Assembly (NCBI GenBank): GCA_947490345.1
Contig: CANLGL010000016.1
Coordinates: 1 to 64,000, forward strand
Origin: Deltaproteobacteria bacterium
GTDB taxonomy: Bacteria; Myxococcota_A; UBA796; SXON01
Reading direction: 5' to 3'
Length of the DNA stretch: 64,000 nucleotides
The notes below the pieces were generated by a model, which made no database searches, had not been told where the DNA came from, and was given only the letters and a program-made list of their open reading frames with translations. This document shows, piece after piece, positions 8,086 to 16,541 of the stretch; positions within the stretch are counted from its first letter, which is position 1; each line of letters starts with the position of its first letter. The translations under genes and the position numbers were made by a program.

Positions 8086-8757
8086 GTGCGCCTCGCCGTC
8101 CTGATCCCCGTCCTGGACGAAGAACTTGCGCTCCCCGGCGTGTTGGCGTCGATGCCCACCGACGTCCGCGTGGTCGTCTGCGACAACGGCTCGCGCGACC
8201 GCTCGGCGGCGATCGCCGAGGCCGCTGGTGCCGAGGTGGTGACGTGGTCGCAGCGGGGCTACGGCGGTGCGGTCCTGGCCGGAATCCGCCACCTTGCCGC
8301 CGACCCGCCCGAGGTGGTCGTGGTGTGGGACGGCGACCAGAGCGTCGACCCGGGTGACCTTCCCGCGCTCCTGGCGCCGATCGAACGCGGCGACGCCGAC
8401 CTGGTGCTGGGCGACCGCACCCACCTGGCCGAGCCCGGCGCGCTCCCGCCGCAGCAGCGCTGGGGCAACCGGTGGGCGACGATGCTGCTGCGACTGAGCA
8501 CTGGTCGCGCTTTCCGAGACATGGGACCCTTCCGCGCCGTCCGCTACGACGCCCTGGTGGCACTCGCCATGTGCGACCTCACGTGGGGCTGGAACGTCGA
8601 GATGCAGCTCAAGGCGCTCGGCGCCGGGCTGCGTGTGGTGGAGGTTCCCGTGCACTGCCGCGTGCGCGTGGGCCAGAGCAAGATCAGCGGCACCGTGCGC
8701 GGCACACTCCGGGCGGGAGCCCGCATCACGTGGGCCTTCTGGCGCTACCGGAGCTGA
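8086..8757 (+). CDS. Family 2 glycosyltransferase (dolichyl-phosphate-mannose-synthase type)
   Basis: This is a GT-A fold transferase of 223 residues. MRLAVLIPVLDEELALPGVL opens the nucleotide-binding half, CDNGSRDRS (32-40) is the family 2 signature, and VVWDGDQSVDPGDLPAL supplies the DxD-like metal site. GPFRAVRYDAL and WGWNVEMQLKA correspond to the acceptor-side motifs of the DPM1/DPG-synthase branch, and the C-terminal VGQSKISGTVRG is the usual amphipathic membrane-contact segment. No long membrane helix follows. The start is GTG 8086; the frame upstream is open for a long way but has shadow-like composition. The stop overlaps the 3' end of the convergent TSP3-repeat gene by 13 bases. Confidence 0.85.
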   Translation: MRLAVLIPVLDEELALPGVLASMPTDVRVVVCDNGSRDRSAAIAEAAGAEVVTWSQRGYGGAVLAGIRHLAADPPEVVVVWDGDQSVDPGDLPALLAPIERGDADLVLGDRTHLAEPGALPPQQRWGNRWATMLLRLSTGRAFRDMGPFRAVRYDALVALAMCDLTWGWNVEMQLKALGAGLRVVEVPVHCRVRVGQSKISGTVRGTLRAGARITWAFWRYRS

Positions 8758-9932
8758 CGACGACGGCGCGCCGCGGCGGCTGCCGCCAAGCCCACCGCCA
8801 CCCCGCCCGCGCTCAGTCCCAAGCCGCACGAACCCCCGCCGCCGACGAGCGAGTCGAAGTCGCAGAGATCGCCCTTGCCGTCGGCATCGCTGTCGCCTTG
8901 CTCGGCATCGGCGACCAGCGGGCACACGTCGCAGGCGTCGCCCACCACGTCGCCGTCGGAGTCGAGGTTCTCGGCATCGACGAGATCGGGACACAGGTCG
9001 CAGGAATCACCGACACCGTCGGCGTCTGCGTCGAGTTGGGCCTTGTCGGACACGGTCTTGCAGATGTCGCACGCGTCGCCGATGCCGTCTTTGTCGCTGT
9101 CGACGTTGTTGGCTTCCGGGACTGCCGGGCAACTGTCGCAGGCGTCGCCCACCCCGTCCACATCGCTGTCCGCCTGATCGCGGTTGTAGTCGTCGGGGCA
9201 GTTGTCGCAGTCGTCACCGACACCGTCGACGTCGAGGTCTTCCTGGGCCGAGGGCAGCTCGGGACACAGGTCACAAGCGTCCCCGCCGTTCTGCCCGGCG
9301 TCGCCGTCGACGTCGGTCTGCTCGACGTTGGCGACGTTGGGGCAGTTGTCGCAGTCGTCGCCCAGGCCGTCGTTGTCCAGGTCGTCCTGGTTGTTGGGCT
9401 CCACGCAGTTGTCGCAGGCGTCACCAGCGCCGTCGCCGTCGTCATCGAGCTGATCTTCGTTGTCGGCGTAGGGGCAGTTGTCGCAGGCGTCGCCGAGCAG
9501 GTCGGCGTCGCTGTTGGTCTGCTCGTGATTCTCCACGTCGATGCAGTCGTCGCACGCGTCGCCGATGTAGTCACAGTCGGCGTCGGCCTGGTCGTCGTTG
9601 AACGTCGTCGGGCAGTTGTCGCACGCCAGCGTGACGGTGATGTCCGGAAAGGGCGACCCCTCGGGGAAGTCCCGGGCGCCCGCCGAGAAGCCGTCGAGAT
9701 CGACGTCGAGGTCGATCAGAAGATAACTGCACTTGTAGCTGTAGTAATCGTAGTAGTAGTCGGCCGACTCGTAGGGGTCGCCGAAGCTGTCGACGTTGGC
9801 GAGGCACACCGGATCGCCGAGATCGACGGGCAGGTCGTCGTCAACGTCGACGTTGTTGCAGTTGATGTCCTGCGAAAGCAGGTTTTCGCATTCGTCGGCC
9901 AGCGCCGCAGCGAAAAGTAGAATGAGGCTCAC
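8745..9932 (-). CDS. Secreted thrombospondin type 3 repeat protein with MYXO-CTERM-like tail
   Basis: This 395-residue exported protein has a short hydrophobic leader, an acidic Tyr-rich region (about 55-80), then roughly eleven consecutive Asp-rich repeats of the form DACDNCP...DxDxDGxGD. These are calcium-binding thrombospondin type 3 repeats with paired cysteines. The C-terminus is a sorting-signal-like tripartite tail: a Gly-rich Cys motif (GGGGSCGLG), a hydrophobic stretch, and RRRRQLR. This resembles MYXO-CTERM, implying processing and cell-surface attachment. The ATG overlaps the stop of the OmpA-like gene upstream (ATGA), so the two form an operon. The DNA repeats make the antisense frames long and Val-rich, but those are shadows. 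Confidence 0.88.
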   Translation of the reverse strand: MSLILLFAAALADECENLLSQDINCNNVDVDDDLPVDLGDPVCLANVDSFGDPYESADYYYDYYSYKCSYLLIDLDVDLDGFSAGARDFPEGSPFPDITVTLACDNCPTTFNDDQADADCDYIGDACDDCIDVENHEQTNSDADLLGDACDNCPYADNEDQLDDDGDGAGDACDNCVEPNNQDDLDNDGLGDDCDNCPNVANVEQTDVDGDAGQNGGDACDLCPELPSAQEDLDVDGVGDDCDNCPDDYNRDQADSDVDGVGDACDSCPAVPEANNVDSDKDGIGDACDICKTVSDKAQLDADADGVGDSCDLCPDLVDAENLDSDGDVVGDACDVCPLVADAEQGDSDADGKGDLCDFDSLVGGGGSCGLGLSAGGVAVGLAAAAAARRRRQLR

Positions 9933-11437
9933 TTTCCTTCCTCCTCGTTGAGCTCGATCTTCTTTTCGGTCGTCTCAGGCGGCGGCGGCAGCGACGGCCC
10001 CGGAATCGAGCGCGCCTCCCCGTTCCACGGCAGCTTGATCGCGGTGTCCCAGCCCGCATTGGGCTCTCCAGGGCCGAGTCGGCGCCCGATCGTGAACACC
10101 ACGCGCCGGTTGGCCGCGTCATCGCCTTCTTTGACCGGCAGCACCTCCCCCCAACTACGGTAGCTGAGCCGGCTGGGGCTCACACCGCTTTCGATCAGCT
10201 CGCGGAAGATGGCCTCGGAACGTTTGCGCGACAGCTCGTAGTTGTACTCGAAGCTGCCCTCACCCGAGGCGTGCCCTTCGATGATGAGCCCGGCGATGTC
10301 CGCGTTCTCGGACATCAGCTTGGCGACGAAGTCCAGGGTGGGTTGGCTGGCGGCGAGGATCTTCTCGTTGCCAACCTCGAACTGGATGGGATCGCGGATG
10401 ACGATCTCTTTCTGCGTGACGACCGCGAGCTCCTTCTGGACGGGCTCGGGCTCGGGGTCCGGCTCCTCGATGATCTTGTCGAGCTCGGCGTCGGTGACCT
10501 TGGCGTCGAAGACCGTGACCGGGCCAGTGTCGAGGACCTTTTCTTCCTTCGGCATACGATTGAACGTGACGCCGGCGATGATTCGGGCATCGGTCGCCCC
10601 GTATCCGGCAGTAAGGCCGCGCCCGCCGTAGACGTCGACGTACCACTCCTTGTTCACCTTGACCTGGGCCCCGCCGAGCAACTCGACCGGGAAGCTCGCC
10701 TCGCCCGGGTCGGTCAGTCCGATCCGGGTGAGCATGAAAATGTGTGGGGTGACGAGGTCCTTGAGGATGCTGTAGCTGACGTCGACCGCCGCGGTGAGCT
10801 CCTGCCCAGCGCTCAGGGTCTGCTGCGTCGTGATCGGCCCCCGCAGCATGAAGCCAACGTCGGCAGCCACGCGCAGATCGCCCGGCTTGGCGGCGAAGGA
10901 GACGCCGGGCGCGAAACGCGGGCTGACCTCGCCGAGGTAGCTGTTGGCGGTGGAGATGGGCACCAGCAGGTCGCCGTGGGCGCCCAGCGCCATGGTCTTG
11001 TTTGCAAGGATTTCGTAGCGAACGCCGGCGCTGAGGTCGCGCGCGCCGAACCCGTCGGCGGCCAGCGCGTCGATTCCACTGCCGAAATTGGCGGCCATCG
11101 GCAGGGTGGCGCGTACCGCCAACTTGCGAGAGACGTCGATCGAAGCCCCGAGTTGGATGTCGAAGCGATTGGCCACGACCGCCCCTGCCTCCACCTCGTC
11201 GACCACCAGCACCAGCGGGTTGAGTTCGTACTGGACCAGGATGCCGGCCCGCACGTGCCCGCGCTTCTGGACCTCCGGCGCGTCAAGGCCGGGTGGCGCC
11301 AAAGAGAAGCCCGTACGTGCCATTTCGACATCGAGCGAGTAACCCGCCGCATGGGCGAACGAAGCCAGGAACAGCACCAACCGACCTCCGCGCAGAGTCG
11401 CCGCGCTCAGGTAGCGGGCGGGCGTCGGTTTGGCCAC
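9929..11437 (-). CDS. OmpA-family outer membrane protein (barrel plus peptidoglycan-binding domain)
   Basis: The protein has 502 residues with a leader of about 30 residues (hydrophobic core LVLFLASFAHA). A beta-rich region follows (about 45-310), with alternating strands such as GARDLSAGVRYEILANKTM and WYVDVYGGRGLTAGYGATDA, consistent with an outer-membrane barrel. A Pro/Glu-rich hinge (EEPDPEPEPVQKEL) leads to a C-terminal OmpA domain (about 355-465) with IIEGHASGEGSFEYNYELSR and SYRSWGEVLPVKEGDDAANR. The role is anchoring the outer membrane to peptidoglycan. It is directly followed by the TSP3-repeat protein. In OprF-like proteins such Asp-rich repeats sit between barrel and OmpA domain; here they are on a separate protein. 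Confidence 0.85.
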   Translation of the reverse strand: MAKPTPARYLSAATLRGGRLVLFLASFAHAAGYSLDVEMARTGFSLAPPGLDAPEVQKRGHVRAGILVQYELNPLVLVVDEVEAGAVVANRFDIQLGASIDVSRKLAVRATLPMAANFGSGIDALAADGFGARDLSAGVRYEILANKTMALGAHGDLLVPISTANSYLGEVSPRFAPGVSFAAKPGDLRVAADVGFMLRGPITTQQTLSAGQELTAAVDVSYSILKDLVTPHIFMLTRIGLTDPGEASFPVELLGGAQVKVNKEWYVDVYGGRGLTAGYGATDARIIAGVTFNRMPKEEKVLDTGPVTVFDAKVTDAELDKIIEEPDPEPEPVQKELAVVTQKEIVIRDPIQFEVGNEKILAASQPTLDFVAKLMSENADIAGLIIEGHASGEGSFEYNYELSRKRSEAIFRELIESGVSPSRLSYRSWGEVLPVKEGDDAANRRVVFTIGRRLGPGEPNAGWDTAIKLPWNGEARSIPGPSLPPPPETTEKKIELNEEEGK

Positions 11438-11587
11438 TCTCGGCCCGTCAGCGTTGGGACTGGTTGTTCCCGCTGGCGTTCTGGCGATGGGCGGGCACGA
11501 GTCGCACCAGGAGGCGCTCCAACAGTCGGCGCGCCGCCGCGCGCAGCGCGGCAGCCAGAGGGAGCGATCGGCCCGATGGCGCCTCGC

Positions 11588-14335
11588 TCACAGCGCCACC
11601 GTCATCTCAAGAGTGAACGAGCGCCCCGGCTGGAGCACCGTCGACTGCCAGCCATCGTCCCCGGCCGGCCACGCGACCGTCCAGTCCAGAAGGTTTCGGG
11701 CGCCGAGCGTCCAGTCCAGACGCAAGCTGGGGACCGCTCCGGTGAGGGTGACATCCCAAAACAGCGCCGGCGTCGTGTCTTCCGAGCCCCCGCCCACCAC
11801 CCGTCCGGTCTCGAACGCCAGCCGGGTGGCGCCACGGACCTGACCGGGGATGAGCGGCGCGGCGGCCTTCAGCGCCGCCAGGTACTCGGGACTGTTGGTG
11901 AGCGCCTCGCCGACAAAGAGATCGCCGGAGCGCGCCCGCTGCACCGACTGGGTCAGCGCCACCATCCAGCCCGCACGCCAGTCGCGACGCAACTCGAACT
12001 CGGCCCCCCCGGTCTGAACGACGCCCGATTCGTTCTGGTAGACGAGGAGCCCGTCGTCACGCTCGACCAACGAGATCAGCGAATCGATCTGATCGTAGTA
12101 GACCGAGAGCACCGCGCTGCCGACCTCGCCGACGCGCAGGGTGTACTCGATCTCGCCGGTCAAGATCGTCTCCGGCTGCAAGGATGACGCGGCGACCTGG
12201 GTGACCCCGTTGTCGTTGTACGCGAGCTCGTACGGGGACGGCGCGCGAAAGGCCCGGCCTCCCAGCAACTTGACCGTATGATTGCTCGCCGGCCTCAAGA
12301 TCAGCGCCGCGCGAGGGTTCACGGTGGGCCCGACGGTGCTGAAGTAGTCCAGGCGCGCGCCCAACGAGGCCGTGAGTGCTGTGCCCGCATCGGCGTCCAC
12401 CACCGCGTACACCGCGGCGGACTGTGCCGGCATCGATGCGTCCAAGTACGCCTCGCCGTCTTCTTCGCCGCGGAGATCGGCCTGTACCCGCGCTTCGCCG
12501 GCGAGCCCCCCCGTCACCCGCAACCAGGGAAGGACGGACCCCACGCCGCGGGCCTCGGCCCCCAACCACGTCCCGTGCCAGGAGTCGCGCAGCAGGTATT
12601 TCAGGTCGTCGCCCTCGTCGTAGGGGTAGGCGCCGGCAAAGTCGTAGCGGTCCACGTAAACGCGAGTGAACAGCTGACCCGTCGCGCCCAGCTCGGGCTC
12701 GAAGCGCAGTTCCCCGAACGCGCGTCCGTCCACGCTGCGGGCCCGTGGATCGCCGACGACCGTGCCGAACGCCCCGGTGGGCACGCGCTTGTCGCGGTAG
12801 TTGGCGTAGGCCACTCCGGTCCACGGCCCGGACCAGATCTTGCCGCGAGCGCCCGCGCCGGCCGACTCGTCGTAGTCGGCGCGCTCGGCCCGGCTGACCT
12901 GCCACGGCGGCTCCAACTCGGGCGGGTCACCCTGACCGAAAAACCCATCGGCCGACAACCACCAACCGCCGGATTTGCCGGCGACACCCGAGGCACTCGC
13001 GCGCGCCCGCCCAAAACCGGGAGCGCCCGCCGCCACCGAGACGTGCGAGGGCCGCGTGCTCTCACGTTCCCTCGTGACCACGTTGACCACGCCGAAGAAA
13101 GCGTTTGACCCGTAGAGAGCGGAGCCAGGTCCGCGGACCACCTCGATTCTCTCGACATCAGCGAGATCGGGCATCAGGTCCGTGCCGACGTAGGACGCTC
13201 CGAGCTGATCGTCATTGAGGGAATGGCCGTCGTAGGTGCTCAAGAGTCGATTTCCGTAGTCCCCGGTTCGGCTGAACCCCCGCACGCCGAGGTACTCGTA
13301 CACGCGGTCGTTGGACTGGTAGATGCCGCGCGTTCCCCCCAAGGCCTCATACAAGGTCTGGTATCCGAAGGCGCGGATCTCCTCGGCCGAGATGATGCTG
13401 ACACTCGCCGGCGCATCTTCCACGAGCTGCGTCTGCCGACTGGCGGCGGTGACCTCCTGCAGCGGACGGAGCGCCGCTTCCACGCTGACGCGACCGTCCG
13501 CCTCGATCTCGACCGACTTTTCCCACGCCCGATAGCCGGGGAGGCTGACGCGCAGCGTGTGCTTTCCCGCGGGCACCGACGGCAACACGGACGGGGTGAA
13601 TCCAGCGGCAACACCGTCAATCTCGATGAGCGCGCCCTTCTCGATCGCGTCGACCAGCAGCGTGCCGGTGATGAGCGGCAGCTCCACCACGGCCGGGACC
13701 TCGCTTTCGGCGGCAACCTGGATCAGCTGGCGGGCGCTTCGGTAGCCTGGCGCCGACACGATGAGCATGTGAGGGCCGGGGGACAACCGCAGCGCGGAGG
13801 GGAGCTGGCCAACCACCGCGCCATCTTCCGCGTCCACCCGAACCGTGGCGCCCTCCGGACGGCCAGTCAGCGCGACCGTGCCGAGGATCGCCTCCATCGA
13901 AAGCGCGACGCGACCCTGTTTGCCCACTACCGCTGCGATGTTGGTGGCACGGGCCTCGTAGAAGTTCTCGCGCGCCAACAGGATGGTGTGCTCCCCTGGG
14001 TCCAGAGCCAGCACGCGCGGCGTCTGACCGCGCGCACCGAGATCGACACGATCGACGAATATCTGGGCGCCCGGCGGGTCGGATTCGACCAGCACCAGCG
14101 CGACTGACGGCCGAATCCGCACGAGCGCCTCATCCGCCGCCTTCTGCCGTGCGGGGTCCGTTTCCACGGCACGATAGTCGGTGTAGTGACGGAACGCCTC
14201 CGGGTAGCGACCAAGTTGCTCGTAGGCCCGCGCGACGTTGAACACGACGTTGCGGTTGGGCGCAAGGCGGTTGGACAGCAGCAGGTGTTCGAGCGCGCCG
14301 AGGTAGTCGCGACGGCGGTACGCGGCCACCCCCAT
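11588..14335 (-). CDS. TonB-dependent outer-membrane receptor with TPR and PEGA-like N-terminus
   Basis: The protein has at least 915 residues. An N-terminal TPR-like helical pair (AAYRRRDYLGALEHLLLSNR, AYEQLGRYPEAFRHY) is followed by three PEGA-like beta repeats (about 70-290; for example DPPGAQIFVDRVDLGARGQTP). A receptor plug (about 300-425: EDAPASVSIISAEEIRAFGY, IEVVRGPGSALYGSNAFFGV) leads into a 22-strand-type barrel ending in a terminal aromatic-poor strand (FTLEMTVAL). It would import a siderophore, vitamin or glycan using TonB energy. The ATG at 14335 lacks a signal peptide. The frame stays open for 31 more codons up to the kinase TGA at 14429, and those codons encode a leader-like stretch (AAIIALIVSVGFAAEP) without ATG, GTG or TTG. 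The true start is therefore probably a rare codon upstream. Confidence 0.85.
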   Translation of the reverse strand: MGVAAYRRRDYLGALEHLLLSNRLAPNRNVVFNVARAYEQLGRYPEAFRHYTDYRAVETDPARQKAADEALVRIRPSVALVLVESDPPGAQIFVDRVDLGARGQTPRVLALDPGEHTILLARENFYEARATNIAAVVGKQGRVALSMEAILGTVALTGRPEGATVRVDAEDGAVVGQLPSALRLSPGPHMLIVSAPGYRSARQLIQVAAESEVPAVVELPLITGTLLVDAIEKGALIEIDGVAAGFTPSVLPSVPAGKHTLRVSLPGYRAWEKSVEIEADGRVSVEAALRPLQEVTAASRQTQLVEDAPASVSIISAEEIRAFGYQTLYEALGGTRGIYQSNDRVYEYLGVRGFSRTGDYGNRLLSTYDGHSLNDDQLGASYVGTDLMPDLADVERIEVVRGPGSALYGSNAFFGVVNVVTRERESTRPSHVSVAAGAPGFGRARASASGVAGKSGGWWLSADGFFGQGDPPELEPPWQVSRAERADYDESAGAGARGKIWSGPWTGVAYANYRDKRVPTGAFGTVVGDPRARSVDGRAFGELRFEPELGATGQLFTRVYVDRYDFAGAYPYDEGDDLKYLLRDSWHGTWLGAEARGVGSVLPWLRVTGGLAGEARVQADLRGEEDGEAYLDASMPAQSAAVYAVVDADAGTALTASLGARLDYFSTVGPTVNPRAALILRPASNHTVKLLGGRAFRAPSPYELAYNDNGVTQVAASSLQPETILTGEIEYTLRVGEVGSAVLSVYYDQIDSLISLVERDDGLLVYQNESGVVQTGGAEFELRRDWRAGWMVALTQSVQRARSGDLFVGEALTNSPEYLAALKAAAPLIPGQVRGATRLAFETGRVVGGGSEDTTPALFWDVTLTGAVPSLRLDWTLGARNLLDWTVAWPAGDDGWQSTVLQPGRSFTLEMTVAL

Positions 14336-14428
14336 CTCGAAGTGGAGATCGGCCTCTTCGCCCAGATCGAGCGTAGGCTCGGCAGCGAACCCAACCGAGA
14401 CGATGAGGGCAATAATCGCGGCGATGGC

Positions 14429-15904
14429 TCACCTCTCCAAGCGGATGTCGTCCTGCCCGGACGGCGACTTCTCGGGACGACGCGGCGCCTCGACCCGTTT
14501 CTGCAACGTAGCGCGGATGACCCCGTCGTCGTCAGGCCCCGCAATGGACAGCGGCGATCCCCGGAAGCCAGCACGGCGCACCTCGACCTCGATGGGCGTC
14601 GCGACGGCTGCGGAAGCGTCGTAGCGCAGCAGATAGGGGGTGTCCCCGGCCTTCTTTCCGCCGATCCACACCTCGGCCGGCCCCGGGTCCGCGTCGATCA
14701 CGACCTCATCCTCGCCCGCCGGGGGCACCCCGCTGCGCGTTGGCGGCGCCGCCTGCGCACCATCCACCGCCATGGCGTCGATGGCCTCTGCGAGTGCGGG
14801 GCCATCGGCGTTCCCGGAGGTCGCACGCGGTCGCGACACCCACCATCCTGCCCCTGCGACCGTCACCACCAGCATCACGAGCGCGGCGCCGATCCCCAAG
14901 GCCACCACCGCCATCGGGGCCACCGCGCCCGAGGATGGCTGCAGGGGGAAGGCCCCCGTGGGCTGCGTGACCGCATCGAAAGCGACCAGTTCGACGACGC
15001 TGTCAACCGCCGCCGACCCGCGCAAGGACCGAAGCGTGAGCACGACGGTATCGGCGTCGGGGTAACGATCGGCAGGGGACTTTTCCAACAGCCGCCGCAC
15101 CACCGACTCCAGGGCCTGGGGCACTGGATGGACCGGAGCGAAGGGCGGGAGCGGATCGTTGAGGTGCATCATCAATGTGCGAATGGGCTCTGCAGAGGAA
15201 AACGGCGCCGCTCCCGTCAGCATCTCCCAGAGCACTACGCCGAGGGCGTAAAGGTCCGCGCGACCATCCACGGACTCCTGGCGCACCTGCTCTGGGGCGG
15301 TATACCTGGGTGAACCTACAAAACTGCCGTCGGTCGTCAACACCTCCGTCCCGGCAGTCATGACCTTGGCCACCCCGAAGTCCAAGACCTTGACCGACTC
15401 CCCCTCGTCCGTCTCCACCAGCATGACGTTGGACGGTTTCAGGTCGCGATGCACGACACCGGCGCCGTGGGCCTCGCGCAGCGAACGCGCGATCTCGAAC
15501 GCGACGCGCGCGGCACGCACCGCGGGGAAGGGCCCGTCCTGCCGAATCGCCTGGGCAAGCGTCCGCCCATGCACCAGTTCCATCACCATGTAGAAGGTGG
15601 GATCGCCGGCGACATCCAAGGCGCCATAGTCGAAGACATTCACCGTGTTCTGGTGCTTCAATCTTGCACAGGTTGCGGCCTCCAGCAGAAAGCGCTTTTC
15701 CAGCGCCGAGTCGTCGTGGTCCGACCCCAGTAGCGGCCGAGTCAGGATCTTCAGGGCAACTTCGCGACCGAGCGGCAGCTGCTCCGCGCGGTATATTCGC
15801 CCCATCCCGCCGCGGGCAACGAGCCCGAGAACGCGATATTTCCCTGCGACCAGCACGCCGACGAGCGGATCGGCCGCTGGCGCGGTGGGGGTCTGAGTGC
15901 TCAC
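14429..15904 (-). CDS. Membrane-bound Ser/Thr protein kinase with PEGA-like sensor domain
   Basis: This Hanks-type kinase has 491 residues. The Gly loop is ARGGMGRIY (30-38), the catalytic Lys is K52 in VALKIL, the catalytic loop is HRDLKPSN (152-159), DFG is at 175-177 and SPRYTAPEQ is in the activation segment. All residues needed for activity are present. A single membrane helix lies at about 330-358 (VVALGIGAALVMLVVTVAG). The exported C-terminus has a PEGA-like repeat (DPGPAEVWIGGKKAGDTP) and ends in an unstructured basic tail. The start is GTG 15904. The TonB receptor follows in the same reading frame, separated only by the TGA at 14429-14431. Both carry PEGA-type modules, which suggests a shared surface context. 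Confidence 0.92.
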   Translation of the reverse strand: MSTQTPTAPAADPLVGVLVAGKYRVLGLVARGGMGRIYRAEQLPLGREVALKILTRPLLGSDHDDSALEKRFLLEAATCARLKHQNTVNVFDYGALDVAGDPTFYMVMELVHGRTLAQAIRQDGPFPAVRAARVAFEIARSLREAHGAGVVHRDLKPSNVMLVETDEGESVKVLDFGVAKVMTAGTEVLTTDGSFVGSPRYTAPEQVRQESVDGRADLYALGVVLWEMLTGAAPFSSAEPIRTLMMHLNDPLPPFAPVHPVPQALESVVRRLLEKSPADRYPDADTVVLTLRSLRGSAAVDSVVELVAFDAVTQPTGAFPLQPSSGAVAPMAVVALGIGAALVMLVVTVAGAGWWVSRPRATSGNADGPALAEAIDAMAVDGAQAAPPTRSGVPPAGEDEVVIDADPGPAEVWIGGKKAGDTPYLLRYDASAAVATPIEVEVRRAGFRGSPLSIAGPDDDGVIRATLQKRVEAPRRPEKSPSGQDDIRLER

Positions 15905-15949
15905 GACATCCAGGGTAGCACGCCGCCAGCCGGGTTAGACCACGCGCAC

Positions 15950-16531
15950 ATGCCCGACATCACCAGCAGCTTCGAGCAGATGAGCGGGCTGACCATCGCG
16001 CGGCGGCTGCTCGTCGCCACGGCAGTCATCATGGCGGGCATCGGGCTCCTAGGCCTGTGGCTGCGCGCGCCCCTCGAGGCGGCGGCGATGGCGTTCGTGG
16101 CCGAGCGAGGTCTGTGGGGGGTCGGGCTCATCGTGCTCGTCGGTGATCCGTTCCCGGGTCTCGGCTTCCAGCCGGGCCTGTTGGTCGGAATCGCCGCGGG
16201 CGTGCCGACACTCTCGCTGTACGTCGTCACGGCGCTATGCTCGAGCTTGGCGAGCGTGCTCGGCTGGCTGTTCGGTCGCGCCGGTCAAGGCTTCAGTCCG
16301 CTCCGCCGGGTCCTTCATGCTACGGGCACCTCGGCGGCGCTCGATCGATGGGGGATTCGTGCCGTGCTCCTCGGCGCGCTTCTGCCGCTGCCCTTCGGCC
16401 TGGCCACCCTCGGCGCCGGAGTACACGGGCTGCCCTTCGCGCTTTTCGTCCTGGCCAGCGCGGCGCGCTGGGTGAAGATCGCGGTCTTGCTGGCTGCGTT
16501 TTCTTGGGGTTGGAGCTGGGGGGACGACTGA
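15950..16531 (+). CDS. VTT-domain (TVP38/DedA-like) membrane protein
   Basis: The protein has 193 residues with about five hydrophobic segments (22-42, 55-75, 77-105, 140-160, 165-188). The pattern fits the VTT/SNARE-associated domain: the re-entrant segment LVGDPFPGLGFQPGLLVGIAAG corresponds to the F/G-P-x-x-(P/G) signature, and RAVLLGALLPLPFGLATLGAG to the second conserved motif. Such proteins are linked to lipid scrambling or membrane homeostasis. The gene is divergent from the kinase, with 45 bases between starts that must hold both promoters. A Trp-rich C-terminus (WGWSWGDD) is unusual but not informative. Confidence 0.75.
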   Translation: MPDITSSFEQMSGLTIARRLLVATAVIMAGIGLLGLWLRAPLEAAAMAFVAERGLWGVGLIVLVGDPFPGLGFQPGLLVGIAAGVPTLSLYVVTALCSSLASVLGWLFGRAGQGFSPLRRVLHATGTSAALDRWGIRAVLLGALLPLPFGLATLGAGVHGLPFALFVLASAARWVKIAVLLAAFSWGWSWGDD

Positions 16532-16541
16532 TCGCTGGGGC

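Noticed and set aside
8472-9920. 482-codon Val-rich frame on the plus strand
   Set aside because: It is the complement of the Asp/Cys-rich TSP3 repeats (GAC repeats read as GTC), not a repeat protein of its own.
10271-12187. 638-codon frame on the plus strand
   Set aside because: It lies antisense across the OmpA-like gene and the end of the TonB receptor gene, and has no recognisable motif or start context.
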